Shown here one piece after another: positions 53,528-63,325 of a DNA stretch of 64,000 bases (its first letter is position 1; each line of letters begins with the position of its first letter). A program made the position numbers and the translations under genes. The notes below the pieces were generated by a model. It was not told where the DNA came from, made no database searches, and was given only the letters and a program-made list of their open reading frames with translations. Source of the DNA: Fodinibius salinus (lineage in GTDB: Bacteria; Bacteroidota; Rhodothermia; Balneolales; Balneolaceae). The DNA is taken from assembly GCF_008124865.1 (NCBI RefSeq), contig NZ_VNHY01000002.1, positions 62,001-126,000 of the forward strand. The letters are read 5' to 3'.

Positions 53528-54571
53528 TTAGCTTTCAAGTACTACTGCTGGCTCTAAAGGCTTAATAACAACGGCGTCGTTGGGCTCAAAAATGATGCGA
53601 TTATCAGTATGTACCAAATATTTTTGGCCATGCAATTGTACATGGTAGGTGATATCGTGTCCCTTAAATTCCCGCTCCACTACAGTACCCACCTTTTGCA
53701 AGTCTTCATTTTCTACCTCTTCGAGCGTTAAATGTTCCGGCCGGATGGAACATAGCACCCGTCCCGTAGCATCTTCATTATTTAGATTTACAGGGCCCAA
53801 ATTTGTTGAAACTTCTTGACTGCCATTGGCATCAGTGTAAAATAAATTGGTACGTCCCAAAAAGTTAGCTACAAATTTTGTCTTTGGCTTATAATATACT
53901 TCCTCGGGTGTGCCAATCTGTTCAATTTTACCATCGTTCATCACCGCAATGCGATCCGCAAATGAAAGTGCTTCCTCCTGATCATGCGTAACCAGCAGCG
54001 CACTCATTCCCGCCTTTTTGAGAATATCACGTACCTCTTTGCGCATCGTATCACGAAGCATGGCATCAAGGTTCGAAAACGGCTCATCAAGAAGCACCAG
54101 CTTGGGCTTGGGAGCAATAGCGCGCGCCAATGCTACTCTCTGCTGCTGCCCACCCGAAAGCTCACTGGGATTGCGATCTTTATAATCACCCATCCCAGTC
54201 CGGCACAATACTTCTTCAGCATAAACGTGTCGTTTATGCTCGGGGATATGGTTTAGTCCAAAGGCCACATTTTCGAGCACAGATAAATGGGGAAACAGCG
54301 CATAATCCTGAAATACAAATCCAATACCCCGATCTTGCGGCGCAACATGTTCACCGGGTGTTTCTAATACCTCACCTTCTACCTCAACTTTTCCATGATC
54401 TGCTCGCTCAAAGCCAGAAATTAATCGCAAGGAAGTTGTCTTTCCGCATCCACTGGGACCAAGAAGCGCAAAAATCTCATCTTCATAAACCTCAAAACTA
54501 ATTTCATCCACGACGGGACCATGGTCATCAAACGATTTTGTTAAATTAGATACAGAAAGTAATTTATTCAT
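53528..54571 (-). CDS. Fe3+-type ABC transporter ATP-binding protein
   Basis: 347 residues: Walker A GPSGCGKTTSLRLI, signature LSGGQQQRVALARAIA, Walker B LVLLDEPFSNLD, switch LLVTHDQEE, and a C-terminal TOBE-like domain (about 240-347). Closely resembles FbpC/PotA-type ATPases. It starts three bases after the permease stop, so the pair is one transcript. The substrate (ferric iron or another ligand) is inferred from the permease type. Confidence 0.85.
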   Translation of the reverse strand: MNKLLSVSNLTKSFDDHGPVVDEISFEVYEDEIFALLGPSGCGKTTSLRLISGFERADHGKVEVEGEVLETPGEHVAPQDRGIGFVFQDYALFPHLSVLENVAFGLNHIPEHKRHVYAEEVLCRTGMGDYKDRNPSELSGGQQQRVALARAIAPKPKLVLLDEPFSNLDAMLRDTMRKEVRDILKKAGMSALLVTHDQEEALSFADRIAVMNDGKIEQIGTPEEVYYKPKTKFVANFLGRTNLFYTDANGSQEVSTNLGPVNLNNEDATGRVLCSIRPEHLTLEEVENEDLQKVGTVVEREFKGHDITYHVQLHGQKYLVHTDNRIIFEPNDAVVIKPLEPAVVLES

Positions 54572-54574
54572 TAT

Positions 54575-56086
54575 TCATTCCCCTTCATTTTTAAACAAAA
54601 ACCCCACAAAGAGCGACGAAAACAACAAGATTGCCAAGGCGAAAGGAGCTGCTTCGGCAAACATGGCTTCTCCGGTGTATGACCATACATTCAAGGCCAA
54701 TGTATCAAAACCAATGGGTGCTAATAAGAACGTAATAGAAAGTTCTTTCATTGCAGATAAAAAAACCAATGCTGCCGATGCAATAATTCCACCGCGCAAT
54801 AACGGTAATGTTACTTTAAAAAAGGATTTTATTGAGGAGTATCCCAAGGACTGTGCTACTTCTTCATATTTTGGAGATGCCTGATACAAGGCACTGCGCA
54901 CCGGCCCAATGCCTTCGGCCAAAAAATGAAGAGAGTAAGCAATAACAAGTAAAACCAACGATTGATATAACACAGTTGACACCTGTAGCGAAAAGAACAC
55001 AAAGGCCAACGCAAATGCCAATGGTGGGGTGGCATATCCCAGGTATGCTACACGCTCAATAGGACCACTTAATTTTGTTTTGTATCGAACACCGATATAT
55101 GCCAACGGAAGCGCAAACAGGGTTGTAAGACCAGCAGCAGGAGCCGATGCTTTCACTGAATTTAAAAAGGCCTGCCAAAGATCTCCTGCCACACTAGAAA
55201 AAGCTGTTTGGTTAAGCCAATGCGCAATAGATGAAACGGGCAATACAATAGCTACCAGAAAAAGAACGACTACAAAAGCATAGGCCGGGAACTTCCATGG
55301 GCCAAGTTTTAAAAACGTTTTGGCTTTTGCCACTCCTCTTCCCAATCGGTAATAGATTGCCTTTTTGAGCAATTTATACTCCAATACCAGGGCACCGGTT
55401 GTTAAAGCCAGCAGCATCAGAGCCAGCCATGCGGCATAAATACGATCAAAAGCAGCAATATACTGCAGATAAAGCGCATAGCTAAAAGTCTCAAACCTCA
55501 TAAGCGAAACGGTCCCAAAGTCGCCAATTACATGTAGGCTAATAAGTAGTGATCCAGCCAAAAATGCAGGCTTAAGCTGGGGCAGAATTACGCGAAAGAA
55601 GGTAGATTTCGCATCATGTCCCAGCGAACGGGATACTTCTTCAACCGACTGATCCATCCCCAAAAGAGCAGTACGCAAATTGAGATACAAATACGGAAAT
55701 GTGCATAGGCTAAGTACAATTAACGATCCGGCAAAACCACTTATACGCGGGAAGTTCCATCCTATCCAAGCATCAAAAAGACCGTTTATTCCACCTAATC
55801 CCAAGAGTGCATAGGCCATTACATAACCAGGAATAGCGAGGGGAAGCACACCCAGAATTGTAATTAATTTCCGAAATTTTATATCACATCGTACAGAAAG
55901 ATATGCCAGCGGTAAAGCAATAAAGACATCCATCACCAACACACCGCCAGTAAGTAATAATGTATTGCCGAGCAGACGGAGATTGCGCATCCGAAAAACT
56001 ACATCGTTTAATATCTGAGGGGAAGCATCGAATGCGCGAATGAGCAGATATACCAACGGTAGCAAAACCCCCAGCGATATAATCAA
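54575..56086 (-). CDS. Fe3+-type ABC transporter permease (two fused BPD domains)
   Basis: 503 residues with about 12 helices in two BPD_transp_1 halves, each with an EAA loop (VEEVSRSLGHDAKSTFFRVILP and the second near EEVAQSLGYSSIKSFFKVTLP). This arrangement is typical of FbpB/AfuB ferric permeases. The listed start is TTG, but the frame stays open upstream to a TAG at 56159-56161. The intervening codons read like a normal N-terminus (IFSRLIHKKSPPWYLLL), with no ATG. The real start may be an unusual codon there. No binding-protein gene lies nearby. Confidence 0.85.
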   Translation of the reverse strand: MIISLGVLLPLVYLLIRAFDASPQILNDVVFRMRNLRLLGNTLLLTGGVLVMDVFIALPLAYLSVRCDIKFRKLITILGVLPLAIPGYVMAYALLGLGGINGLFDAWIGWNFPRISGFAGSLIVLSLCTFPYLYLNLRTALLGMDQSVEEVSRSLGHDAKSTFFRVILPQLKPAFLAGSLLISLHVIGDFGTVSLMRFETFSYALYLQYIAAFDRIYAAWLALMLLALTTGALVLEYKLLKKAIYYRLGRGVAKAKTFLKLGPWKFPAYAFVVVLFLVAIVLPVSSIAHWLNQTAFSSVAGDLWQAFLNSVKASAPAAGLTTLFALPLAYIGVRYKTKLSGPIERVAYLGYATPPLAFALAFVFFSLQVSTVLYQSLVLLVIAYSLHFLAEGIGPVRSALYQASPKYEEVAQSLGYSSIKSFFKVTLPLLRGGIIASAALVFLSAMKELSITFLLAPIGFDTLALNVWSYTGEAMFAEAAPFALAILLFSSLFVGFLFKNEGE

Positions 56087-56348
56087 AGCAAAGAGTAACA
56101 GATACCAAGGGGGAGATTTTTTATGTATCAGTCTGCTAAAAATAGTTCTTATATAGTGCTAGGAGGAGAATAGATTAGAATAAATCTAAATAAAAAGTTG
56201 CGATTTAGCAACTGTTTGGTACAAGTTATCCGTATTAGAGACAGTAATATATACTTTTTGTTTTATCCATTTTTGCACCGTAACTTTTTTTCGTAAAATT
56301 AGCTTTCGGGCAATCAATATAAAGTCACATTCATTAAACTTATTTTCC

Positions 56349-56861
56349 ATGAAGAAGTTACTCGTTTTCCTAATAACCTCATCGATTGCTTTGGGGATGA
56401 TGAATGCCTGCGGACCCAGTGAAGAAGAAATACAACGTCGCAAACAGGCTCGGCAAGATTCTCTCGAGCGTGTCCGCCAGCAGCGATTAGCACAAATGAA
56501 ACAAGACAGCATTGAACAGGCTCGGCAAGACAGTATTGAGGCTGCCAAAAAACGAAAGCGTGAACGTAACCGCATTACATTTGACAGTGATGGTGCCTTT
56601 GCTGTTCAAGTAGAGTCTTGGCGATCAAAGGACAAGGCCAAAAAACAAGTCCAAAAATGGGTTGAGCGGGGATATGAAAATGCCTATACCGTAAAGTTTG
56701 GGAATGAAGAAACCGGTGATGTATGGTTTCGCGTGCGATTAGGGCACCTGCCCAGCAAAAAGATGGCTAAAAAACTTCAAGATAAAATTCAGCGTAAGTA
56801 CAGTGAACCATCGTGGATTTCATTGACAACGGATGGCACCAGCAAAAACACCACAGATTAA
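56349..56861 (+). CDS. SPOR-domain lipoprotein
   Basis: 170 residues: a lipoprotein signal (MMNAC, Cys about 21), an Arg/Gln-rich helical linker with repeats of RQDSxE (about 30-75), and a C-terminal SPOR domain (about 80-160, AVQVESWRSKDKAKKQVQKW, GYENAYTVKF, VRLGHLP). SPOR domains bind septal peptidoglycan lacking stem peptides. Likely a division-site lipoprotein. A terminator follows at 56928-56956. Confidence 0.87.
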   Translation: MKKLLVFLITSSIALGMMNACGPSEEEIQRRKQARQDSLERVRQQRLAQMKQDSIEQARQDSIEAAKKRKRERNRITFDSDGAFAVQVESWRSKDKAKKQVQKWVERGYENAYTVKFGNEETGDVWFRVRLGHLPSKKMAKKLQDKIQRKYSEPSWISLTTDGTSKNTTD

Positions 56862-56927
56862 GAAAAAGAAGATTCAATGAGTGAATCCCATCAATGACAA
56901 TTCGCTCATTTTATGATTATCATCAAA

Positions 56928-56956
56928 GCACCAAGGCTCTCTCTTGGTGCTTTTTT
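56928..56956 (+). terminator. Terminator after the SPOR lipoprotein gene
   Basis: An 8-bp stem (GCACCAAG 56928-56935 with CTTGGTGC 56943-56950) then six T. It lies inside the upstream extension of the next gene, which shows that gene starts later. Confidence 0.88.
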
Positions 56957-56990
56957 ATATCGCTTCACCTTTCGCACTCAGTTTTATAAG

Positions 56991-57923
56991 ATGAATGATT
57001 CTTTTGATCAAATTCCTGACCGGCCGGCAGACCTTGAAAAATACATCGCAGAAAAAGAAGCAGCAGCTAACGTAAAACCAGGTACGGCTGCTAACATTCA
57101 TTGGCACAATTCCAATGCACCCTCACAAACTGACACTGCTATTGTATATTTACATGGCTTCCGCGCCTCTCACCCTGAGGGCGACCCTGTTCACAGACAG
57201 GTAGCAAAAGCCTGCGGATGTAATTTATTTCTCAGCAGGATGCAAGAACATGGTATCCAAAGCAGTTATCCTCTACTTAACCTTACAGAACAAAAACTCA
57301 TTACGTCTGCACGCTTTGCCTTTGAAATAGGAAAGAAAATTGGTAAAAAGGTCGTACTCATGGGTACCTCAACGGGCGGCTCGCTTGCTTTATATCTAGC
57401 AGCACAGAAAAAGCTCAAAGAGCAAATTTCTGCTCTTGTATTATACTCACCACTAATACAGTTTTATGGCATCACCAACCAATTATTGACGCACGCTCCC
57501 ATTCGTAAGCTAATGAGCATAATACCCGGCAGGCGATATCTGCTTAAAACCACTAACGCTACCAAAGCTGAAAAAAGGATCTGGAATAACAAATATGCGC
57601 TGGGCGGTGCACTGGCGCTGGGGACTTTTATTCAGAACAATATGACAAAATCTCTCTTCTCATCTATTAACTGTCCTACGTTTGTTGGATACTACTATAA
57701 AAATAAAAAGCAGCAAGACAAGGTTATTTCGGTTCCAGCACTCAAAAAAATGAGCCAACAATTACAAACAGACAATGTGCACATCAGGAACTTTCCCGAT
57801 GCTCAAAATCATGTTATTTGCAGTTCGCTGGTTTCTAAATCAGCAAATCGTGTATCATCAAAAACCATCCAGTTTCTGAAAAACCTTGACTGCCATAACA
57901 CTAGTACAACTGAAACTTCATAA
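56991..57923 (+). CDS. Alpha/beta hydrolase
   Basis: 310 residues from the ATG at 56991. The frame extends to 56913, but a terminator interrupts that part, so the later start is used. Fold features: oxyanion region VYLHGFRASHPEGD, nucleophile elbow MGTSTGGSLAL (Ser) and a terminal His in DAQNHVICSSL. Probably cytoplasmic; no signal. Substrate unknown, possibly an esterase or a lipase-like enzyme. Confidence 0.75.
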   Translation: MNDSFDQIPDRPADLEKYIAEKEAAANVKPGTAANIHWHNSNAPSQTDTAIVYLHGFRASHPEGDPVHRQVAKACGCNLFLSRMQEHGIQSSYPLLNLTEQKLITSARFAFEIGKKIGKKVVLMGTSTGGSLALYLAAQKKLKEQISALVLYSPLIQFYGITNQLLTHAPIRKLMSIIPGRRYLLKTTNATKAEKRIWNNKYALGGALALGTFIQNNMTKSLFSSINCPTFVGYYYKNKKQQDKVISVPALKKMSQQLQTDNVHIRNFPDAQNHVICSSLVSKSANRVSSKTIQFLKNLDCHNTSTTETS

Positions 57924-58034
57924 ATCAATTAAACATTAAATCACCAAATGTTTAACAAAAAAACTTGATTCGAATATCAGAATTCACGTATATTACAAAG
58001 CGCTCAAGTAGCGTCTCTCTTGATGAATAGTCAG

Positions 58035-58069
58035 GGCCTCACAACTGATACTTGTGAGGCCTTATTTTT
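58035..58069 (+). terminator. Terminator in the 57924-58224 intergenic region
   Basis: A 10-bp stem (GGCCTCACAA 58035-58044 with TTGTGAGGCC 58052-58061) followed by TTATTTTTTTT. It ends transcription from the hydrolase gene. The rest of the 301-base gap shows no gene. The promoter for the partner-switching operon should lie in its second half. Confidence 0.88.
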
Positions 58070-58224
58070 TTTGAACCCTTCTGTTTTTCTTTTCGTACCA
58101 TCAAACTTATAATGCCTTTCCGCACAGAATTAGGCCTGATAATTATTTATACTGCCAGTGCTAAAATTTATATGTTTATAAAACTGTTTTTGCCGGATAA
58201 GTTTTTAACAACAAATACGCCATA

Positions 58225-58584
58225 ATGGAAAATTTTAAAATCAATCACAGAGAAGTTCATTCTATTATTGTGCTCGAGCTTAGTGGTGAGCTCGATGCAC
58301 ATACCGCTTCACAACTCGAAGATTCATTAAAAAGGCTAATCGAAAATGACCAATATCAGATTGTCGTAAACTGTGAAGAGCTCGACTATATAGCCAGTGC
58401 TGGTCTCGGTGTTTTTATGGCTTATATCGAAAATGTACGGAATATGGGAGGTGACATTAAGCTCACTAATATGAATCCCCAAGTATATAATGTCTTTGAT
58501 CTGCTGGGCTTCCCTACGCTTTATGACATCTTGGATAAAGAAACCAAGGCTATTCAAAAATTTAATAATGACGAAGAAGAATAA
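58225..58584 (+). CDS. STAS-domain anti-sigma factor antagonist
   Basis: 119 residues, one STAS domain. The phosphorylatable serine is Ser58 in LDYIASAGLGVFM, in the right place for SpoIIAA/RsbV-type proteins, although the usual Asp-Ser/Thr is Ala-Ser here. In the family, phosphorylation state decides whether the antagonist frees a bound regulator from the kinase. It is first in a three-gene set with the kinase and the phosphatase. Confidence 0.87.
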   Translation: MENFKINHREVHSIIVLELSGELDAHTASQLEDSLKRLIENDQYQIVVNCEELDYIASAGLGVFMAYIENVRNMGGDIKLTNMNPQVYNVFDLLGFPTLYDILDKETKAIQKFNNDEEE

Positions 58585-58595
58585 GCATAACTACC

Positions 58596-59018
58596 TTGTC
58601 AAAACCCATTGCCACATATAATAAGTCGGTTGACGCTTCAACCAAACATTTATCAGAGGTGCGTGACTTTGCGGGTGAACATGCCTCTGCTATTGGGTTC
58701 AATGAGCAGGAAATAGCTAATATACGCCTTGCCGTTGATGAAGCCTATACCAATATTATTAAGCATGCTTACCACAGCGACAATCACAAAACAGTTGATA
58801 TCGAAATAGGATACGATGACTGCGAATTTTGGATTTCTTTGATTGATACCGGTAATGCATTTGATCCCAGCAATTATTCAAAACCTGATGTACGCCAAAA
58901 AATTAGACAAAAGAAGAGAGGTGGTGTTGGCGTTTATCTCATTAAAAAGCTAATGGATAATGTAGAATATCACACCGACGGTTCAGTGAACACAATTCGG
59001 ATGATAAAAAAAAGGTAA
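58596..59018 (+). CDS. RsbW-like serine-protein kinase / anti-sigma factor
   Basis: 140 residues of the GHKL ATPase fold: N-box AVDEAYTNIIKHAYH, G1 LIDTGNAFDP and G2 GGVGVYLIKKLMD. This is the RsbW/SpoIIAB class, which phosphorylates STAS antagonists and binds a regulator. It starts at TTG 11 bases after the STAS gene. The regulated partner (sigma factor or other) is not in this window. Confidence 0.87.
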   Translation: MSKPIATYNKSVDASTKHLSEVRDFAGEHASAIGFNEQEIANIRLAVDEAYTNIIKHAYHSDNHKTVDIEIGYDDCEFWISLIDTGNAFDPSNYSKPDVRQKIRQKKRGGVGVYLIKKLMDNVEYHTDGSVNTIRMIKKR

Positions 59019-59023
59019 CGATT

Positions 59024-60751
59024 GTGAGCAGTAATTCTACGCAAGAAAATGCCAACTCCCGTTTTGAGCTACAAACACTGCTTGAGACTTCGCGAATGCT
59101 AGTTGAGTCTCAGGATATGGATTTCGTCCTTAACAACCTGCTACTCATTACCATGGGTAAACTGATGGTTAGCAGAGGCATGATCCTGATCTATCAGCCG
59201 GGTAGTGACAATTACAAAGTTTCCAAATCCAAAGGTGCCGATTGCATGCCGGAAGGAGCATCATATTCTTTTGAAAATGCAGAAGCTCTCAAAGAACAGT
59301 CTGTAATACATTGCGAACACGAGGAGTTTGACCTTCGCAACCTTATCGGCAGTGGTAACTGTACCCTTTTTAACTTACGTACCAGTAATAATCATATCGG
59401 CTTTCTGTGTCTGGGAGCAAAAGGCGACAATAACAGGCTACAAGAAGAAGAGGTAGAGTTTATTGAAAGCTTGGCTATCATTTCGTCGGTAGCCATTGCC
59501 AATTCGCGCATGTTTACTGAACTGCGGCGTACCAATCGTATGCTCGACCGAAAGGTGTATGATCTTAACACCCTATTCGATCTCAGCAAAGACTTTAACA
59601 TTATGGTGGACCGGCAGGAGATTGTCCGTACCTTTAAATTCGCCCTGCTCGGCCAAATGCTCATCCGCAAATTCTTTTTTATTCTCGACCATGAGGGTTC
59701 TCGTGAGATGGTGGCCAGTAGCGGCATTGCCGGACAGCTAACAACCGCGCAAATCAATCAATTATTTGACTATGAGAAAAACCTGATTGAAGTAGATAAT
59801 ACACTGGCCAGTGAAATACCATTTCTTGATGAAAATGATATTACAGCGCTGATCGGGCTCCATTTACAAGATGAAAAAGTCGCGGTAGTGGGTGTTGGCG
59901 CAAGAGCTAATGGCGAACCTTACACTACATCAGACTATAATTTTTTACGTTCGCTAGGCAACCTCGCCGTCCTTTCTATCGAAAAAACATATTTACTGGA
60001 AGAACGCATTGAAAAAGAACGGCTGGAAGAAGAACTCAATATTGCCAAAAGTATTCAGCAGGGGCTGCTTCCAGATCCTATTCCCCAGTACGATCAGCTA
60101 GATATTGCGGCTCGGAACCTTTCATCCTACCAAGTGGGAGGTGATTACTTTGATATCCTGGAAACACCCGGCGGACGCTTGCTCTTTGCCATTGGTGATG
60201 TTACAGGAAAGGGTATCCCGGCCGCTCTACTGATGGCCAACCTGCAGGCTATGTTGCATGTATTGCTACCGGTAGACCTTTCACTCAGCGAAGCATCGGG
60301 GCAGATTAATGACATTATTTTTAAAAACACACCCCCTGATAAGTTTATCACTTTCTTCTGGGGACTTTATGATCCTAAAAGCTCGGAGTTCCAGTTCGTA
60401 AATGCTGGTCATACTGCTCCTATTTGGTTAAAAAATGACGGTGACAAGGTTGAAAGACTTGACGAAGGCGGGCTCATTCTGGGCGCTATGCCTACAAGCA
60501 ATACCTATTCCGAGCAAACAATAACGGTATCAAATGGCGACATCCTAGTTTTTTATACTGACGGGGTTACAGAAGCATTAAATCCCGCTCAGACTGAAGA
60601 ATTTGGAGAGCAACGATTAATCAATTGCATCAAAAACAATCAGGAAAAAACAGCTGCTGATATTCAGCAATCAATTATTAACAAAGTACTGACCTTCTCT
60701 GATGATATTCAGCATGATGATATTACACTTATCATCATCAAGGTACATTAA
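59024..60751 (+). CDS. SpoIIE-type PP2C phosphatase with GAF sensor domains
   Basis: 575 residues from a GTG five bases after the kinase. Two GAF-like domains (about 20-170 and 190-325) are joined by a linker helix. The C-terminal PP2C/SpoIIE domain (about 345-575) has the metal-binding residues in GGDYFDI, GDVTGKGIP, FYTDGVTEA and HDDITLIIIK. It should dephosphorylate the STAS protein in response to a signal sensed by the GAF part. Its last 14 bases overlap the convergent MltF gene. Confidence 0.9.
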   Translation: MSSNSTQENANSRFELQTLLETSRMLVESQDMDFVLNNLLLITMGKLMVSRGMILIYQPGSDNYKVSKSKGADCMPEGASYSFENAEALKEQSVIHCEHEEFDLRNLIGSGNCTLFNLRTSNNHIGFLCLGAKGDNNRLQEEEVEFIESLAIISSVAIANSRMFTELRRTNRMLDRKVYDLNTLFDLSKDFNIMVDRQEIVRTFKFALLGQMLIRKFFFILDHEGSREMVASSGIAGQLTTAQINQLFDYEKNLIEVDNTLASEIPFLDENDITALIGLHLQDEKVAVVGVGARANGEPYTTSDYNFLRSLGNLAVLSIEKTYLLEERIEKERLEEELNIAKSIQQGLLPDPIPQYDQLDIAARNLSSYQVGGDYFDILETPGGRLLFAIGDVTGKGIPAALLMANLQAMLHVLLPVDLSLSEASGQINDIIFKNTPPDKFITFFWGLYDPKSSEFQFVNAGHTAPIWLKNDGDKVERLDEGGLILGAMPTSNTYSEQTITVSNGDILVFYTDGVTEALNPAQTEEFGEQRLINCIKNNQEKTAADIQQSIINKVLTFSDDIQHDDITLIIIKVH

Positions 60752-62258
60752 ACAATCCCATCACACCCAAACCAGTATCGCCTTCGCTCTGCTCATTCAT
60801 AGCCAAAATCGTCTCATAAGTTTTATAACGATTTTTAATCTCTTTCACATACCGTACTGTCTCAATGCCCCTACAAAATCCATAGCGTGCATCTTTGTAG
60901 TATTTCCGCTGCATAAGTTTAAGCAAAGCATCAGAAGCATTCTTCCAATCATTGGGATCTTTGTTCTGATCAATAGCTAAGCGGCGGGCATCTGCAAGGT
61001 GCCCCTGCCCCGCGTTATAAGCAGCAAGAGCAAATGACCACTGATCAGTACTATCCATATAAGAATAATGAGCTAAATGTTCTTTGATGATACGTACTCC
61101 TTCACGAATATTTGTTTCTACATCATAAAGCATCTCCTCATCAGAAACTTTCGAATACCGGGGCAATACCTGCATCAGTCCCACAGCACCGGCCCAACTT
61201 TTGGAATTAGGATTAAACTTTGTTTCCTGCGCTGCAACTGAAGCTACCAACAGCCAATCAATTCCCGCGGAATCGGCAACGCGCTTAATCAATTGATCGT
61301 ACGGCGAAATAACTCCAGCCGTTGAAATCTTTGACTCGGGATTGTAATACTGCGCAATTTGAGGACCGGATTCAAAATACCGTTTGCGCAACACATTTAG
61401 AAATGTTGACCGTTTAGGATCTTCACCTGTATTACCAAATCGAAAATGGTCGTAAAGATACTTGTTGAGTTCGGTCTTTAAATCGGAAGCATTCTTACGA
61501 ACAGCCCAGGCGATAGTATCATTTTCAGCTATAACAGGTCCCCGAACCAAGCCTTTCATATACTTATCTGATGCCTGGAAAATATTGTTGTCAGCAACGG
61601 TTGCCGGATATTTATTGTCAGAAACTTCATAAAGTAGAGACTCTGTATCTTTTTTATTGGATACCAAATGAATAGGAATACTATGTCCCTGACTACGTAG
61701 TTCTTTTAGGCGGTGATAATACGAACTATTCCGACGAACGGTGATCGGAATTTTACGCTCAGCAACTTCCTCAATAGTCTGTGGTGGGTTAGCAATTTCA
61801 CCAGAAAAAACCATCTGCTGATTCACCAAATTGTATGGACGGGTAAACTCTACATATTGTTTTCGCTCGGGCGTACGCGTATAGTTTGCGGCAATAATAT
61901 CGCCCTTCCCACTATTAAGCATATCATATGGATTTTCATCGGGTCCGATTATAATAACCTCAAGTGCCAGATCGTGGTTATCGGCAAAACGGTGGACCAA
62001 CTCATATTCAAATCCCCATTCAACACCTTGGTGCAAAAAGTACGTATTTGAACTATACCGCGTGATCATACGCAGCACGCCATCCCCTTTAATTTCGGCG
62101 TAATCACGCTCAACAGGCTCGGTAACGGTTACTCTAAGCCCGTCGGGATTATCTTGTGGGTCAGGTTCGCCATTGAAAGAACAGCTCCCCAGTGATAAGC
62201 TTAATGCAACGCTTGCAACCAGGCAAAACCTGAGTGATGTTGCTTTGTATTTTTGCAT
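60738..62258 (-). CDS. mltF: MltF-type lytic transglycosylase lipoprotein
   Basis: 506 residues: lipobox SLGSC (Cys about 26), a periplasmic SBP_bac_3 domain (about 50-290) and a C-terminal SLT transglycosylase domain (about 320-450) with the catalytic Glu in SVAAQETKFNPNS and the GLMQV and AYNAGQGHL motifs. MltF cuts peptidoglycan glycan strands to anhydro-muropeptides at the envelope, with the SBP domain probably regulating it by ligand binding. Convergent with the SpoIIE gene, the 3' ends overlapping by 14 bases. Confidence 0.9.
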   Translation of the reverse strand: MQKYKATSLRFCLVASVALSLSLGSCSFNGEPDPQDNPDGLRVTVTEPVERDYAEIKGDGVLRMITRYSSNTYFLHQGVEWGFEYELVHRFADNHDLALEVIIIGPDENPYDMLNSGKGDIIAANYTRTPERKQYVEFTRPYNLVNQQMVFSGEIANPPQTIEEVAERKIPITVRRNSSYYHRLKELRSQGHSIPIHLVSNKKDTESLLYEVSDNKYPATVADNNIFQASDKYMKGLVRGPVIAENDTIAWAVRKNASDLKTELNKYLYDHFRFGNTGEDPKRSTFLNVLRKRYFESGPQIAQYYNPESKISTAGVISPYDQLIKRVADSAGIDWLLVASVAAQETKFNPNSKSWAGAVGLMQVLPRYSKVSDEEMLYDVETNIREGVRIIKEHLAHYSYMDSTDQWSFALAAYNAGQGHLADARRLAIDQNKDPNDWKNASDALLKLMQRKYYKDARYGFCRGIETVRYVKEIKNRYKTYETILAMNEQSEGDTGLGVMGLFNVP

Positions 62259-62392
62259 AATGCAAAATTAAGTTATCGCCAATGTACCTGCTTATAAACT
62301 AATAACGTCTCTAACTGTCACTTTATACTGCAAAATAATGAAAAATCGGCAATATTTCGTTTAATAATTTCTAATGTAAGGATATTGAGCTG

Positions 62393-63307
62393 CTATTCTC
62401 GTGATTTTTTTCCGGACTTTTCTGTCGATCGCTTCCATGTTAGGGCTACGCCAAACAAAATGATGACCATTGCTAATATTGAAACAATAGGCGGCATTTC
62501 AGAAAAAATTATAAAGGCCAACACTGATGCCAAAAGCGGTTCTACAAGGATGAGGGTAGAAAGCAAAGTTGGTGAAATATATTTAACGGCATAATTCATA
62601 GATCCGTGTCCCAATATCTGAGGACCAAATGCGAGGCCTGCTCCCGCCCAAATACCAACTGTTGATATATTTGTTAAATCTTTACCCAACACTACGGCAA
62701 TCAATATACAAGTAACAGCCGCATAAAAATAAACTGGAAAGACATAGTCGATCCATGCTCTCTTTTGACGAATCTGCTGGCCTATAAGCAAGTAAATCAC
62801 AAAAATAAGGGCGGCCGAAAAAGCTAAAAAGTTGCCAAAAAGAGGGTCTGCAAACGACTGTTCAATTTGACTGTCAGAAATTCCCAGTAATACTGAACCG
62901 GCAAAGGCTAGTACAACACCAATCCATGTTGCAGTAGCAAAACTCTTTTTAAACCAAAACCGCTCCACTAAAATCATGATAATAGGATGGATGGTAACCA
63001 GTACCGAGGCCGATGCAACAGAGGTATAATAGATCGAAGCAATCCAGCATGTAAAATGGAGGCCCAAACAGGCACCAGACAATGCCATCCACATTCGTTC
63101 CTTTGATTTTCCTGCCCGTTGATCGTTGTTACGCGTCCAGAGCCAAAAAGGAAGCAACATTAGGGCAGCAAAAACAGTGCGATATACAACCAAGACAAAC
63201 GGAGAAGTCTCTGGTACAAAACGTACCAGAATAGGAGCAAAGCCGAATGAGGCAAGGCCCGCTGCCAGAGCTGCTAAAACCTGGATCTTCGGATAATCAG
63301 AAGACAT
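62393..63307 (-). CDS. DMT-family transporter (EamA repeats)
   Basis: 304 residues with ten hydrophobic helices in two EamA repeats (about 10-145 and 160-290). The repeats show the family pattern of Pro, Gly and Ser/Ala-rich helices (GLHFTCWIASIYYTSVASAS). Drug/metabolite transporters of this class export amino acids or small metabolites, and the substrate cannot be read off. It starts 18 bases after the stop of the DUF4293 gene and is likely co-transcribed with it. Confidence 0.87.
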   Translation of the reverse strand: MSSDYPKIQVLAALAAGLASFGFAPILVRFVPETSPFVLVVYRTVFAALMLLPFWLWTRNNDQRAGKSKERMWMALSGACLGLHFTCWIASIYYTSVASASVLVTIHPIIMILVERFWFKKSFATATWIGVVLAFAGSVLLGISDSQIEQSFADPLFGNFLAFSAALIFVIYLLIGQQIRQKRAWIDYVFPVYFYAAVTCILIAVVLGKDLTNISTVGIWAGAGLAFGPQILGHGSMNYAVKYISPTLLSTLILVEPLLASVLAFIIFSEMPPIVSILAMVIILFGVALTWKRSTEKSGKKSRE

Positions 63308-63325
63308 GAAAGAAGTCTAAAAAAA

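Noticed and set aside
56913..56990. N-terminal extension of the alpha/beta hydrolase
   Set aside because: A strong intrinsic terminator of the previous gene lies within it, so the protein must start at 56991.
60702..60980. Plus-strand open frame of 92 codons
   Set aside because: Overlaps both SpoIIE-type and MltF genes in other frames. It is a shadow of them.
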